Part shown: positions 46,762 through 57,691 of the stretch, one piece after another
Layout of the letters: every line of letters starts with the position of its first letter
How positions within the stretch are numbered: position 1 is the stretch's first letter
From: CAZEVY01 sp964515555
Lineage (GTDB): Bacteria > Acidobacteriota > Terriglobia > Bryobacterales > Bryobacteraceae
Assembly (NCBI GenBank): GCA_964515555.1
Contig: CAZEVY010000007.1
Location: 1-64,000 of the forward strand
Reading direction: 5' to 3'
Length of the DNA: 64,000 bases
The notes under the pieces: model-generated
The model's input: the letters and a program-made list of their open reading frames with translations, nothing else
Told to the model about the DNA's origin: nothing
The model's database searches: none
Made by a program: the position numbers and the translations under genes

Positions 46762-48040
46762 GCATCTCGATCCCGCGGCGCAGCGCGTGATACTCCCCCA
46801 CCAGGAACAGCGACCCGGTGACGAACACCACGTCGTCCTCTCCCGCCTCCCCGGCGATCTCCAGCGCCGCCGCCAGCCGCGGCGCCGTGCGAACCCGCGG
46901 ATGGTCGAACAGAGCCCGCAGCGCCTCCGGCCGCATCGCCCGCGCCCCCCGCGGCGCCGTCAGCACGATCTCGTCGGCCGCCGCCGCGAGTATCCCCGCG
47001 ATCTCGTCGAGCGACTTGTCGCGCATCGCCCCATAAACGATCCACACCCGCCGCCCGCGCCGGAAGCGCTCGATGTACGACGCCAGCGCGCGAATCCCCG
47101 CCGGGTTGTGCGCGCCGTCGAGTATCGTCTCCGGCCGCTCCCCCGCCAACTCCAGCCTCCCCGGCCAGCGCGCCGACGCGATGCCCCGCTCCATCGCCTC
47201 CGCCGGCACGCCCAACCGCTCCAGCGCCGCGACCGCCGTCAGCGCGTTCTCCACCTGGTGCTCGCCCGCCAGCGGACAGTCCACCCGAACCGTCGCCGCG
47301 CCGTGCGCCACGAACCGGCATCCCCGCGCGTGCAGCTCCAGACCCTCGACCCGCCACTCCGCCGTCGTCGTGTAGTCGACGCCCAGTTCCCGCGCGCGCG
47401 CCTCCAGCACGCGCATCGCCTCCGGCCGCTGACGTGAGAAAACCGCCGGCGCCCCGCGCTTGAGAATCCCCGCCTTCTCGCCCGCGATGCTCTCCAAACT
47501 CGACCCCAGCCAGGCCTCGTGATCGAAGTCCACCGGCGTCACCACGCACAGCTCCGGCGCGACCACGTTGGTGGCGTCCAGCCGCCCGCCCAGCCCGACT
47601 TCGAGCACCACGCGCTCGACTGCCGTCTCGCGGAACATCAGGAAGGCCATCGCGGTCACCGTCTCGAAGTAGGTGGGATGCGCGTCCAGGCCGCCCTTGG
47701 CCACCAGCCGCTCGGCGGCTTCGTTCACCACCCGGAACGCTCCGGCGAACTCGTCGGCTGTGACGTCCCGCCCGTCGATGCGAATCCTCTCGGTCGGCTC
47801 CACCAGGTGCGGCGACGTGTAGAGTCCCGTCCGGCCCCCGGCGGCTCGCAGCGCCGCTTCGATCATGGCGCAGGTGGAGCCTTTGCCGTTGGTGCCCGCC
47901 ACGTGGACGAATCGCGGCGCGTGGTGCGGATCGCCCAGCGCGGCCAGCAGCGCCGATATGGAGTCGAGCCCGAGCCTGACGGTCTTCAGCTCGTTGCCCA
48001 GCGAGTAGAGGAATCTCACCGATTCCGGATAGGTGAGCAC
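46757..48040 (-). CDS. folC: bifunctional folylpolyglutamate/dihydrofolate synthase
   Basis: 427 residues of the Mur ligase fold. P-loop HVAGTNGKGSTCAMIEAAL (about 45-62), the TSPHLVEPTERI segment and the ATP/carbamate region VVLEVGLGGRLDATNVV, CVVTPVDFDHEAWLG, and DGAHNPAGIRALASYI are standard. It adds glutamate to folates. GTG start at 48040 with TAGGAT at 48054-48049 upstream; the preceding gene is divergent. Confidence 0.95.
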   Translation of the reverse strand: MLTYPESVRFLYSLGNELKTVRLGLDSISALLAALGDPHHAPRFVHVAGTNGKGSTCAMIEAALRAAGGRTGLYTSPHLVEPTERIRIDGRDVTADEFAGAFRVVNEAAERLVAKGGLDAHPTYFETVTAMAFLMFRETAVERVVLEVGLGGRLDATNVVAPELCVVTPVDFDHEAWLGSSLESIAGEKAGILKRGAPAVFSRQRPEAMRVLEARARELGVDYTTTAEWRVEGLELHARGCRFVAHGAATVRVDCPLAGEHQVENALTAVAALERLGVPAEAMERGIASARWPGRLELAGERPETILDGAHNPAGIRALASYIERFRRGRRVWIVYGAMRDKSLDEIAGILAAAADEIVLTAPRGARAMRPEALRALFDHPRVRTAPRLAAALEIAGEAGEDDVVFVTGSLFLVGEYHALRRGIEML

Positions 48041-48212
48041 TCGGCTTCATCCTACCGTGGGGCGCCGCTCCCGCGCCCAACCCTCGCGGCCCTGCCAACC
48101 ACAGTCTGGAAACCAATTACACTGCAACTAACCGCCCTTCGTCTTTTTCCGGACCCCGGGCGTCATTACTACGAAGCGGGCGATACCGTCCGCCGGCGAT
48201 AAGACGGAGCCA

Positions 48213-48749
48213 GTGATCTTTCGCGAGGTCGAGGACCGGGACCTGGTGGGCAAGGCCCGCCGGGGCGACGTGGACGCCTTCAACCTGTTGGTGTCCCGTT
48301 GGGAGAAGCGCGTCTTCAACTACGTGTTGCGGCTGGTCGCCAATCGCGAGGACGCCCTGGACCTGACGCAGGAGGCTTTTCTGAAGGCTTACCAGAATCT
48401 CGGCAAGCTCGACGATCCCGCGCGGTTCGCGCCCTGGCTGTTCCGGATCGCCCATAACGAAGCGTTCTCCTTGTTGCGCAGACCGAGGCCGGAGGCGGAA
48501 GAGCAAATGGAATCGGCTCCGCCGCCCTCCGGACCGAGGCTGCTCCCTGTCGAAACCTCCATCGCCGTCTCGGCCGCGCTGGCGCGTCTCACCGCCGATC
48601 AGCGCGAGGCCGTCGTGCTCAAGGTCTACCAGGGTTTCAAGTTCGAGGAGATCGCCGAGATCCTGGAGTGTCCCGTGTCGACCGTCAAGTCGCGCGTCTA
48701 CTCGGCGCTGGAGTCGCTGAAATGCACCCTCGCGCCGGTCGAAACCTGA
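48213..48749 (+). CDS. ECF RNA polymerase sigma factor
   Basis: 178 residues. Regions 2 (LVGKARRGDVDAFNLLVSRWEKRVFNYVLRL, DALDLTQEAFLKAYQNL, ARFAPWLFRIAHNEAFSLLRR) and 4 (LTADQREAVVLKVYQGFKFEEIAEILECPVSTVKSRVYSALESL). GTG at 48213 with GGAG 3 bases before it. A zinc-finger anti-sigma factor follows after 11 bases. Confidence 0.93.
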   Translation: MIFREVEDRDLVGKARRGDVDAFNLLVSRWEKRVFNYVLRLVANREDALDLTQEAFLKAYQNLGKLDDPARFAPWLFRIAHNEAFSLLRRPRPEAEEQMESAPPPSGPRLLPVETSIAVSAALARLTADQREAVVLKVYQGFKFEEIAEILECPVSTVKSRVYSALESLKCTLAPVET

Positions 48750-48760
48750 GGTCCTGAAAC

Positions 48761-49210
48761 ATGTGCTGCTCGAATTTCGATCTGAACGGTTACCTGCTCG
48801 GCGAAATCGCCGAAACCGAAAAGCGCCAGGTGCGCGATCACGTCGCCGCCTGCGAGTCCTGCGCCGGCGAGCTGGAGCGCCTGCGGCTCACGCACGCCGC
48901 CATGCTCACGCTCGGCGACGAGGAGATGCCGCGCCGCATTGCCTTCGTCTCCGACAAAGTCTTCGAGCCGCGCTGGTGGCAGCGCCTGTGGTCGTCGGGC
49001 CCGCGGCTGGGCTTCGCCTCGGCGGCCATGCTCTCGGCGGCGATTCTCGCACATGCCCTGATTCAGCAGCCGTCGCCCGCGCCCCCCGGCCCCGACGCCG
49101 CCAAACTCGAGTCGCAGATCGCCGAGCTTCGCGCCGTCGCCGAGAGCTTCGAGGTGCTCATGAAGAAGGCCAACGTCGAGCGTGCGGCTTATCGACGAGG
49201 TTCGCTGTGA
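48761..49210 (+). CDS. anti-sigma factor with zinc-finger motif
   Basis: 149 residues. The N-terminus has CC near residue 2-3 and the HxxxCxxC motif HVAACESCAGEL, the ZAS fold that binds sigma. A transmembrane segment (LGFASAAMLSAAILAHAL, about 84-101) and a coiled-coil-like tail (KLESQIAELRAVAESFEVLMKKA) follow. It should hold the sigma factor encoded just upstream at the membrane. Confidence 0.87.
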   Translation: MCCSNFDLNGYLLGEIAETEKRQVRDHVAACESCAGELERLRLTHAAMLTLGDEEMPRRIAFVSDKVFEPRWWQRLWSSGPRLGFASAAMLSAAILAHALIQQPSPAPPGPDAAKLESQIAELRAVAESFEVLMKKANVERAAYRRGSL

Positions 49211-49710
49211 GACTCGCGGCAGCATTCCTGGCGCTGTCATTCGCCGCCGTCGCCAAGGCGCCCTTGCGCACCGAGCTCGCTCCCATCGAGAAGCGATTCG
49301 ACCAGCGCGTCGCCACGCTCGGCGGCGAGGATCCCTGCGACCTGCTCGGCAACACGCGCGCGGTGTACCTCGATAATTACGGCATCGTCTTCTCGACGGA
49401 GTTGAGCCTCGTCGCCGCTCCCGCGCTGACACCCTTTCGCCCGACGATTCCGAAGGAGATGGCCGCCAAGGTCCGCGACCGCAAACTGACGCGGCTGCCG
49501 CTTCTGAAGAAGACGATGGTGGATCTCATGATCTCGGCCGCCTCCTCCCTGCGCGACCTGCCCGCCGATCAGCAGGTCGTGTATGGCGTCTCGCTGCACT
49601 ACTACTCGTGGGAGGACACCACCGGCCTCCCCGCGCAGATCGTCATGCAGGCGCCGCGCAAGAGCCTCATCGACCGCGTCGAGTCCGCCGTGAAAATCCG
49701 TGAGTACTGA
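49207..49710 (+). CDS. secreted protein of the second sigma operon, unknown function
   Basis: 167 residues, not recognised. GTG at 49207 overlaps the anti-sigma stop (GTGA). A Sec signal (LAAAFLALSFAAVAKA) precedes a mixed alpha/beta protein with DNYGIVFSTELSLV and VVYGVSLHYYSWEDTTGL. It is probably made with the sigma pair and may be part of its signal path. Confidence 0.68.
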   Translation: MRLAAAFLALSFAAVAKAPLRTELAPIEKRFDQRVATLGGEDPCDLLGNTRAVYLDNYGIVFSTELSLVAAPALTPFRPTIPKEMAAKVRDRKLTRLPLLKKTMVDLMISAASSLRDLPADQQVVYGVSLHYYSWEDTTGLPAQIVMQAPRKSLIDRVESAVKIREY

Positions 49711-49752
49711 TCGCCCGGCCCGCTGCGCCCTCTCCGCCAGCCTTAGTTTCCT

Positions 49753-49781
49753 ATCTGCGTTCATCTGCGTTCATCTGCGGC
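49753..49781. repeat. intergenic repeat, copy B
   Basis: ATCTGCGTTC repeated with a 10-base period (two and a half units) and closed by ATCTGCGGC. Located in the 99-base gap before gspE. Confidence 0.85.
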
Positions 49782-49809
49782 TATTTAGTTCCCTCCCAGC
49801 GAGGCGTCA

Positions 49810-51446
<1,637 letters not shown>

Positions 51447-51447
<1 letters not shown>

Positions 51448-52655
51448 TGGCGGGCTATCACTTCAAGGCGGTCGCGGGCGACGGCAAGGTGCGCGCGGGC
51501 GTGCTCACCGCCGAATCGGACCGCATGGTCGCCGCCGAGCTGCGGCGTCAGGGACTCACGCCCGTATACATCGGCTCGGCGCCGCAGAAGTCGCGCGCGT
51601 GGACCATGCCGTCGTGGTCGGCCTCGCGGCGCCGCGACGTGCTCTTCTTCACGCAGGAGCTTTCGACGCTGCTCAACGCCGGTGTGCCGGTCGATCGCGC
51701 GCTCTCGATCTGCGGCGAGCTTTCCGAGAAGGAAGGCTTCCGGACCGTCGTTCAGGACGTGCTGCGCGTGCTCAAGGGCGGCAAATCGCTGGCCGACAGT
51801 CTCGCCGCGCACCCGGAGTGCTTCTCGGAGCTGTACGTCAACATGGTGCGCGCCGGCGAGGCCAGCGGGTCGCTGGCGTCGGTCTTCGACCGCCTCGCCG
51901 AGTTCGAGCGCACGCGCGACGAGCTGCGCGCCTACATCGTCAGCTCGCTGATTTATCCGGCGCTGCTGCTGGTGGTGGGACTGGCGTCGGTGATTCTGCT
52001 CATGTACTACGTCGTCCCGCGCTTCGCCGCCGTCTTCGAGGACTCGCGCATGCGCATGCCGCTGCCGACCCAGATTCTCCTCCAGGTCAGCAACGCCGTG
52101 AAGGCCTACGGCTGGATCGCCGCGCTCGGCCTGCTGGCGGGGTTCGGCGCGATGCAGGCTTACATCCGCACCGCCGTGGGACGGCTCTGGTGGGACACCT
52201 TCCGGCTGCGCATTCCGCTGCTCGGCGACGCGCTTCGGAAGGCCGAGACGGCCCGCTTCGCCCGCGCGATGGGAACGCTGGTCGCCAACGCCGTGCCCCT
52301 GGTGCAGTCGATTCATATCTCGGCGGCGATTCTCAACAACCGCCGCATCTCGGGGTCGCTGGAATCGGTTGCGCAGGGCGTCAAGCGCGGAGAAGGTATC
52401 GCCGCTCCGCTGCGCCGCACGGGGCAGTTTCCGGCGCTGGCGGCGCATCTGTTGAGCATCGGCGAGGAGACCGGGCGGCTCGACCACATGTTCGCGCGCA
52501 TGGCCGACATCTACGAGAACGATACGCGCGCCGCCATCAAGCGCTTCACGGCGCTGTTCGAGCCGCTGATCATTCTGGTGATGGGCGTCATGATCGGCGC
52601 GCTGATTCTGAGTATTCTGCTCGCGATAACGAGCATCAACGAGGTGGCTATATGA
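51447..52655 (+). CDS. gspF: type II secretion inner-membrane platform protein GspF
   Basis: 402 residues with two GspF domains. Conserved FFTQELSTLLNAGVPVDRALSI, MVRAGEASGSL and, in the second half, RFARAMGTLVANAVPLVQSI and SIGEETGRLDHMFARMADIYE. Three membrane helices. ATG overlaps the gspE stop by one base. Confidence 0.95.
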
Positions 52656-53092
52656 GGGCCGATATGAGGAAAAGCAAACGCGCACGCGCCGGCGTCACGC
52701 TCATCGAGATGCTGGTGGTGGTGACCATCATCGCGCTGTTCGCGATGCTGGTGGCGCCGCGCTTCTTCAAGCAGACCGACACCGCGCGCGTCACGCTCGT
52801 CCGCACGCAGATCGATTCGTTCATGACCGCCATCGGCGCCTACAAGCTCGAAACCGGCCTCTTTCCGACCACCGAGCAGGGCCTGGCCGCGCTGCGCGTC
52901 CGCCCGCAGGGCGTCAACGGCTGGAACGGCCCGTATCTGCCGAAAGAGATCCCGCTCGATCCGTGGGGCCGCCCCTACGTCTACAAGTATCCCGGCGAGC
53001 ACGGCGACGAGCCCGACATCATCAGCTACGGCGCCGATGGCCAGCCGGGCGGCGAGGGCATCGCCGCCGACATCGTGAGCTGGAAGAACTAG
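52652..53092 (+). CDS. gspG: major pseudopilin GspG
   Basis: 146 residues. The leader RARAG^VTLIEML precedes the hydrophobic helix LVVVTIIALFAMLVAPRFF. The domain keeps the GspG features KLETGLFPTTEQGLAAL, WNGPYL, PLDPWGRPY and the calcium-loop D of ISYGADGQPGGEGIAADI. The ATG at 52652 overlaps the gspF stop (ATGA). Confidence 0.96.
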   Translation: MRADMRKSKRARAGVTLIEMLVVVTIIALFAMLVAPRFFKQTDTARVTLVRTQIDSFMTAIGAYKLETGLFPTTEQGLAALRVRPQGVNGWNGPYLPKEIPLDPWGRPYVYKYPGEHGDEPDIISYGADGQPGGEGIAADIVSWKN

Positions 53093-53632
53093 ATGCGTTC
53101 CGAGCGCACAGCGCGGGGCGCGCTCCATCGGTCGAGCGAAAGCTCGCGCCCCGCTGCGTTGTGCGCGATGTCAGAAGGTGGCGTCACCCTGATGGAAATG
53201 CTCGTCGTCATGACGCTGCTGAGCCTCATGGCGGGCATCACATACCCATCGGTCAGCGCCGGACTCGAAACACTGCGCCTCAACTCCGCCTCCGACCGCA
53301 TCGTCAGCTTCGTCAACTCGGCGCTCGACCGCGCCGAGCGCCGTCAGCACGTCATCGAGATCGCCGTGACGCCGTCGGCACTCTCGGTGCGCTCCACCGA
53401 GCCGGGCTTCGCCCGCGAAATGCGCCTCGCCGACGGCGTCGTCATAACGCGTGTGCTCCCGGAGCAGCCCGGCATCGAAGATCCCTGGCCGCGCCGATTC
53501 TACCTCTACCCCGGCGGCGCTCCGCCGCGCATCGCCTTCGAGCTGCGCAACTCGCGCGGCGTGACGCGCGTCGTTCGCGTCGACCCCATTACCGGCGTCC
53601 CCCGCATCGAACTGCCCGAAGAGGCGCCATGA
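53093..53632 (+). CDS. gspH: minor pseudopilin GspH
   Basis: 179 residues from the first ATG. The prepilin site is EGG^VTLMEML with the helix VVMTLLSLMAGITY; the domain has an FVNSALDRAERRQ helix and late beta strands. The start is uncertain: ATG at 53093 gives a 29-residue leader, while ATG at 53168 gives the usual short leader (MSEGG). The second is plausible. Confidence 0.88.
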   Translation: MRSERTARGALHRSSESSRPAALCAMSEGGVTLMEMLVVMTLLSLMAGITYPSVSAGLETLRLNSASDRIVSFVNSALDRAERRQHVIEIAVTPSALSVRSTEPGFAREMRLADGVVITRVLPEQPGIEDPWPRRFYLYPGGAPPRIAFELRNSRGVTRVVRVDPITGVPRIELPEEAP

Positions 53633-54048
53633 GGCGGCGAGGCGGCTTCACCCTCCTCGAAGTCCTGGTCGCCACCGTCATCATGGCGATCGCCGTCGCC
53701 GGCCTGCTCGGCAATCTTTCCACGTCGCTCCGCAACGCCTCGCGCCTCACCGAAGCCGACCGCATCGCGATCCTCGGGCGACGCACCATGGACGAGCTGC
53801 TCACCGCGCCGGTGCTGCCGCGCATGACGCCGATCACGGGCAAGTTCAACGAATCCACCGGCGTCGACGGCGGATACCGCGCGCGCGTCGCGCAGTTCGA
53901 AGCGCCGGCGGGCGCGGGTCCCGGCGCATTCGTGCTCGATCGCGTCGAACTCGAGATCTGGTGGATGAGCGGCGAGGAGCGCCGCACGTTCGCGATGGAG
54001 GCCTTCCGCCCGCACATGCTCACCCCCGACGAGGTGTCGTCGCAATGA
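53629..54048 (+). CDS. gspI: minor pseudopilin GspI
   Basis: 139 residues. RRRGG^FTLLEVLVATVIMAIAVAG is the prepilin signature, with ADRIAILGRRTMDELL in the stalk. ATGA overlap with gspH. It sits at the tip complex with J and K. Confidence 0.92.
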   Translation: MRRRGGFTLLEVLVATVIMAIAVAGLLGNLSTSLRNASRLTEADRIAILGRRTMDELLTAPVLPRMTPITGKFNESTGVDGGYRARVAQFEAPAGAGPGAFVLDRVELEIWWMSGEERRTFAMEAFRPHMLTPDEVSSQ

Positions 54049-54752
54049 GACGCCGATCGGCGAGGGGCGTGACGTTGATGGAGCTGCTGATCGCCGTGTC
54101 GCTCGTGGGACTGCTCTCGGCGGGAATCGTCTTCGCGATGCGCGCCGGTCTCACGGCGCTCGAGAAGTCGAGTCGCCTGCTGGAAGCGAACCGCAAGGTC
54201 GCCGGCGTCCAACGCGTCATCGAACAACAGGTGGCGGGCTTCATGCCGGTGGTCGCCGACTGCCGTCCCGCTCCCGGCGCACCCGTCGAGCGCCGGATGT
54301 TCTTCCACGGCGAGCCGCAGGCGATGCGCTTCGTATCGAGCTATTCGCTCGAGGAGGCCGCGCGCGGCTATCCGCGCATTCTCGAATATCTCGTGGTCCC
54401 CGGTGAGCGGGGCCGCGGCGTGCGCCTGGTCGTCAACGAACTGCTCTACAGCGGATCGGAATCCACGGGACTGCTCTGCCTCGGCGGGACGCCGCCGCGC
54501 TATCTTCCCGTCACCGCGTCGCCGCGCTCGTTCGTTCTCGCCGACCGGCTCGCCTACTGCCGCTTCGTCTACCAGGAACTGATGCCGCACCCGCAGCCGC
54601 GGCGCTGGATCCCTTCGTGGGTCGCTTCGGAACTGCCGGTGGCGGTGCGCATCGAGATGGCGCCGCTCGACCGCGCGGCCGGACTCGAGCTGGGCACGAT
54701 CACGCTGCCGATCCGCGCCTCGCGCAACCAGCACTGGTGGTATGCAGACTGA
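54045..54752 (+). CDS. gspJ: minor pseudopilin GspJ
   Basis: 235 residues. SARG^VTLMELLIAVSLVGLLSAG followed by the LEANRKVAGVQRVIEQQ helix and a larger globular domain (about 60-235) with two Cys. ATGA overlap with gspI. Confidence 0.9.
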   Translation: MRRRSARGVTLMELLIAVSLVGLLSAGIVFAMRAGLTALEKSSRLLEANRKVAGVQRVIEQQVAGFMPVVADCRPAPGAPVERRMFFHGEPQAMRFVSSYSLEEAARGYPRILEYLVVPGERGRGVRLVVNELLYSGSESTGLLCLGGTPPRYLPVTASPRSFVLADRLAYCRFVYQELMPHPQPRRWIPSWVASELPVAVRIEMAPLDRAAGLELGTITLPIRASRNQHWWYAD

Positions 54753-55719
54753 ATTGACAAACCGCTCCCTGACGGTCCGCGGCGGCGCGCTCCTCGCCGT
54801 CCTCTGGCTGGCCGCGGGGCTCTCGGCCATCGCTTTCTCGGTCGCCACGCGCGTGCGCGCCGAAATCGACCGCGCCTCCACGCTCGCCGGCGGCACGCGC
54901 GCCTACTACATCGCAGCGGGCGCCGTCGACCGCGCCATTCTGCACATGCTCTGGGGCGCCGGATTCTGGGAGTCGCGGCTCGCCACCATGCGATTCTCGT
55001 TCCCTTCCGGCGAAGCCTTCGTCGAGATCATTCCCGAGACCTCGCGACTCAGCCTCAACCAGGCCACCGTCGAGGACCTGGCGCGTCTGGCCATCGCCGC
55101 CGGTGCGCCGCCCGCCCGCGCCGAGGAGATCGCCGCCGCCGTCCACGACTGGCGGACCCCGTCGAGCGGCGGCTTCAGCCCCTTCGACCGCTACTATTTC
55201 ACCCTCACGCCGTCTTTTCGAGCCCGCCACGCGTCTTTCGAACAGGTGGAAGAGCTGTTGCTCGTCAAAGGCATGACCCCCGAGCTGTTCTATGGCGGCT
55301 ACCGCGATGCCGGCGACCGCATCGCCCCGTTCGGCGGCCTGCGCGAGTGCGTTTCGGTGTTCGGCACGACCGCGCAGTTCGACGTCAACCATGCCGCGCC
55401 CGCGCTGCTGACGGCGATCGGCGTGCCCGCCGAGGTCGTGCGCGCGATCGTCGATTCGCGACGGCGGCAGCCCTACCGCACGGACGACGAAATCGGCGCC
55501 GTGCGCGCCGCGGCCGGACCGGCCGGCGCGCGATTGCGCATCGGCGGCAACTCGATCTTCACGCTGCGCGCCACCGCGCGCCTGCGCCTCGCCGACGGCA
55601 AACTCTCCGATCTGCGCCGCACCGTCGCCGCGACGGTGAAACTGTGGCGCGGCGAGAACAATCTCCCGTACCAGATTCTCCGGTGGCACGAAGGCGCCGT
55701 CATGGAGCCGGCCCAGTGA
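54742..55719 (+). CDS. gspK: minor pseudopilin GspK
   Basis: 325 residues. A prepilin-like segment (RGGALLAVLWLAAGLSAIAF) and the GspK helix-rich domain with RLSLNQATVEDLARL, AVHDWRTPSSGGFSPFDRYY and FDVNHAAPALLTAIGV. It lacks Glu at the usual +5 position, as many GspK do. The ATG overlaps gspJ by 11 bases. Confidence 0.9.
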   Translation: MQTELTNRSLTVRGGALLAVLWLAAGLSAIAFSVATRVRAEIDRASTLAGGTRAYYIAAGAVDRAILHMLWGAGFWESRLATMRFSFPSGEAFVEIIPETSRLSLNQATVEDLARLAIAAGAPPARAEEIAAAVHDWRTPSSGGFSPFDRYYFTLTPSFRARHASFEQVEELLLVKGMTPELFYGGYRDAGDRIAPFGGLRECVSVFGTTAQFDVNHAAPALLTAIGVPAEVVRAIVDSRRRQPYRTDDEIGAVRAAAGPAGARLRIGGNSIFTLRATARLRLADGKLSDLRRTVAATVKLWRGENNLPYQILRWHEGAVMEPAQ

Positions 55720-56972
55720 GCGCGACCGGATTTCCGCGCTGGGCGGCCTTCGGATCGGGTGCGGGCGTCGCCGTTCTCGCGCACGACCTGGAAGTCGCCG
55801 TCGCGCGCGTGCGCCCTTCCGGCGCCCGCGTGGTCGAAACGGCGCGCATCGAGCGATTCGACGAGAGACCGGCCGCCGAGTGGGGCGCCGAGTACGCCTC
55901 GATTCTTCGGCGCGCGGGCGGAGGCCACCTTGCGGCGGTAATCCTGCTCCCTCGCCGCGACGTCACGGTGCGCACGCTGCATCTTCCCGGCGTCGCCGCG
56001 GCCGATATTCCCGCGGCCATCGGCTACCAGATCGATTCCCTGCATCCGTACCCGGAAGGCGAGGCGGTGTGGGGATGGGCGCGGCTCGGCGCGCCGGCGC
56101 ACGTGCTGGCCGCCATCGCGCGGGCGTCCACGGTAGAGCGCTACACGGCGCTCTTCGCCGAAGCGGGCGTGCGCGTGGCGGGCTTCTCCTGCTCGGCCGC
56201 CGCCTACTACTCGGCGATCCGGCTGGCGGGCGATCCGCCGGCGGCGTTCCTCGCGTTTCAACCGGCCGACGGCGGCTTCGAGGTGTACGGTGAGAGCACG
56301 GCGCGGCCGGTGTTCTCGGCGATCGTGGAAGACGACTCGCCGCGCGCGCGGTCGATGGCCGCCGCCGAGCTGCGGCTCGATGAGGACGGCGGCGCCGCGG
56401 TCGAGCTTCCTTCCCTGGCAGCGGCCGCGGCGATCGCGGCGGCCTGCCCGCGCCACTCCCTGCCGTTGAACCTGCTCGCGGAGGCCGAGCGCAGCGCGAC
56501 GTCGCGCTGGGCGCTGGCGCCGACCGCGGCGCTGGCGCTGATCCTGATCGCGATGACCGGGATGCTCGTCGGCCACGACGGCTACGCTGATCGCCGCTAC
56601 GCGGCGGCGCTCGAAGCCGAGATCGCGCGAATCGCCCCGGTGGCGGCGCGTGCTTCGGGCGGAGAGCGGGCCATCGAGAGGGCGCGCGCCCGGGTGGCGC
56701 TGCTCGACGAGTTCCGCTCGCGCACGCATGCCGATCTCAACGCGTTCCAGGAACTGACGAGGCTGCTGGCGGCGCCGGCGTGGTTGCAGGCGATGTTGAT
56801 CTCGCGGGGCGCGATCGCCATTCAGGGCGAAACCGAGCAGGCCGCGGCGCTGCTGAAGCTGCTCGACGGGTCGCCTTACTTCCGCGATTCGGAGTTCACG
56901 CAGCCCATGTCGCGCACGCCCTCCGGCGAGACCTTCGGCATTCGCGCGAACCGCGAGGGAGGCCGGCCGTGA
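55716..56972 (+). CDS. gspL: GspL-like (PilM-type) protein
   Basis: 418 residues. An actin-like cytoplasmic part (about 1-260; LPGVAAADIPAAIGYQIDSLHPY) precedes one transmembrane helix (ALAPTAALALILIAMTGML) and a periplasmic ferredoxin-like end. The GTG overlaps the gspK stop (GTGA). It links the ATPase to the pseudopilus base. Sequence is weakly conserved, so the call rests partly on position. Confidence 0.82.
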   Translation: MSATGFPRWAAFGSGAGVAVLAHDLEVAVARVRPSGARVVETARIERFDERPAAEWGAEYASILRRAGGGHLAAVILLPRRDVTVRTLHLPGVAAADIPAAIGYQIDSLHPYPEGEAVWGWARLGAPAHVLAAIARASTVERYTALFAEAGVRVAGFSCSAAAYYSAIRLAGDPPAAFLAFQPADGGFEVYGESTARPVFSAIVEDDSPRARSMAAAELRLDEDGGAAVELPSLAAAAAIAAACPRHSLPLNLLAEAERSATSRWALAPTAALALILIAMTGMLVGHDGYADRRYAAALEAEIARIAPVAARASGGERAIERARARVALLDEFRSRTHADLNAFQELTRLLAAPAWLQAMLISRGAIAIQGETEQAAALLKLLDGSPYFRDSEFTQPMSRTPSGETFGIRANREGGRP

Positions 56973-57556
56973 CGATCTCGCAGCGCGACCGGCGCGCGCT
57001 GATCCTGCTCGGCGTCGTGGCCGGCGCGACGCTGCTCTACGTCGCGTTTTCGGGCGAGGAAGCGGAAGTGGTCCAGGCGTCGGCGTCGATTCCGATGCTC
57101 GAGAAGCGGCTGGCGCGGTTGCGGCAGATCGTGGCGACGATGCCGGTGCAGGCCAAGACGCTCGAAAAAGCCGCGGCACAGGCGGCCGAGGCCGAGAAGG
57201 ATCTGATTCAGGCGGAGACGGCGGCGCAGGCGCAGGCGCAAGTGCTCCAGATCGTCCGGCGGCTGTGCCGCAACCAGTCGCCGCCGCTCGAGATTCGCTC
57301 GGTGGAGCTGGGGCAGATCCGGCCGCTCGGCGACGACTACGGCGAGGCGCTGGTCTCGGCGTCTTTCGACGCGCAGATTCACCAGCTCGTGCAATTGCTG
57401 GCCGACATTACGGCGCAGCCGGAGCTGGTCGCGACCGAGGATTTGCGGGTGGCCGCCGGCGACCAGCGGCAAAAGTCGATTCAGGTGCGAATCACGGTGT
57501 CGGGCGTGGTTCCACGGAAACTCGTTCCTGAAAAGAAAGGGCTTGGACGGCTATGA
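56969..57556 (+). CDS. gspM: GspM-like protein
   Basis: 195 residues. A single N-terminal membrane helix (ALILLGVVAGATLLYVAF), a long coiled coil (SIPMLEKRLARLRQIVATM) and a C-terminal ferredoxin-like domain fit GspM. GTG overlaps the gspL stop. The assignment is by position and plan. Confidence 0.8.
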   Translation: MTISQRDRRALILLGVVAGATLLYVAFSGEEAEVVQASASIPMLEKRLARLRQIVATMPVQAKTLEKAAAQAAEAEKDLIQAETAAQAQAQVLQIVRRLCRNQSPPLEIRSVELGQIRPLGDDYGEALVSASFDAQIHQLVQLLADITAQPELVATEDLRVAAGDQRQKSIQVRITVSGVVPRKLVPEKKGLGRL

Positions 57557-57691
57557 GCACTGCCGTGCGGCGTCCGCCTCCGGCGAGTAGTTGTAGGTCA
57601 TTGATTCCAGGAAACGTTCACGTGGGTTCCTTTGGGGGGAGCCTATGTTCCACGTGGAACATTTCTGGTGGGGCGATTCCGGTAAGGGGCG
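57557..57691. other. 135-base gap in the gsp operon holding parS
   Basis: It contains a perfect parS-type palindrome at 57646-57661 and a second CACGTG core at 57619-57624. No ORF is seen. Ribosome-binding AAGGGG precedes the gspC ATG at 57692. Confidence 0.7.
57646..57661. promoter_or_regulatory. parS centromere-like site
   Basis: TGTTCCACGTGGAACA, a perfect 16-base palindrome (18 with the flanking A and T). It equals the ParB-binding site known in pseudomonads and differs little from the general bacterial parS consensus. Confidence 0.85.

Noticed and set aside
57612..57630. Possible second parS around the CACGTG core at 57619
   Set aside because: The core is present, but the flanking arms do not form the palindrome and match the consensus poorly.
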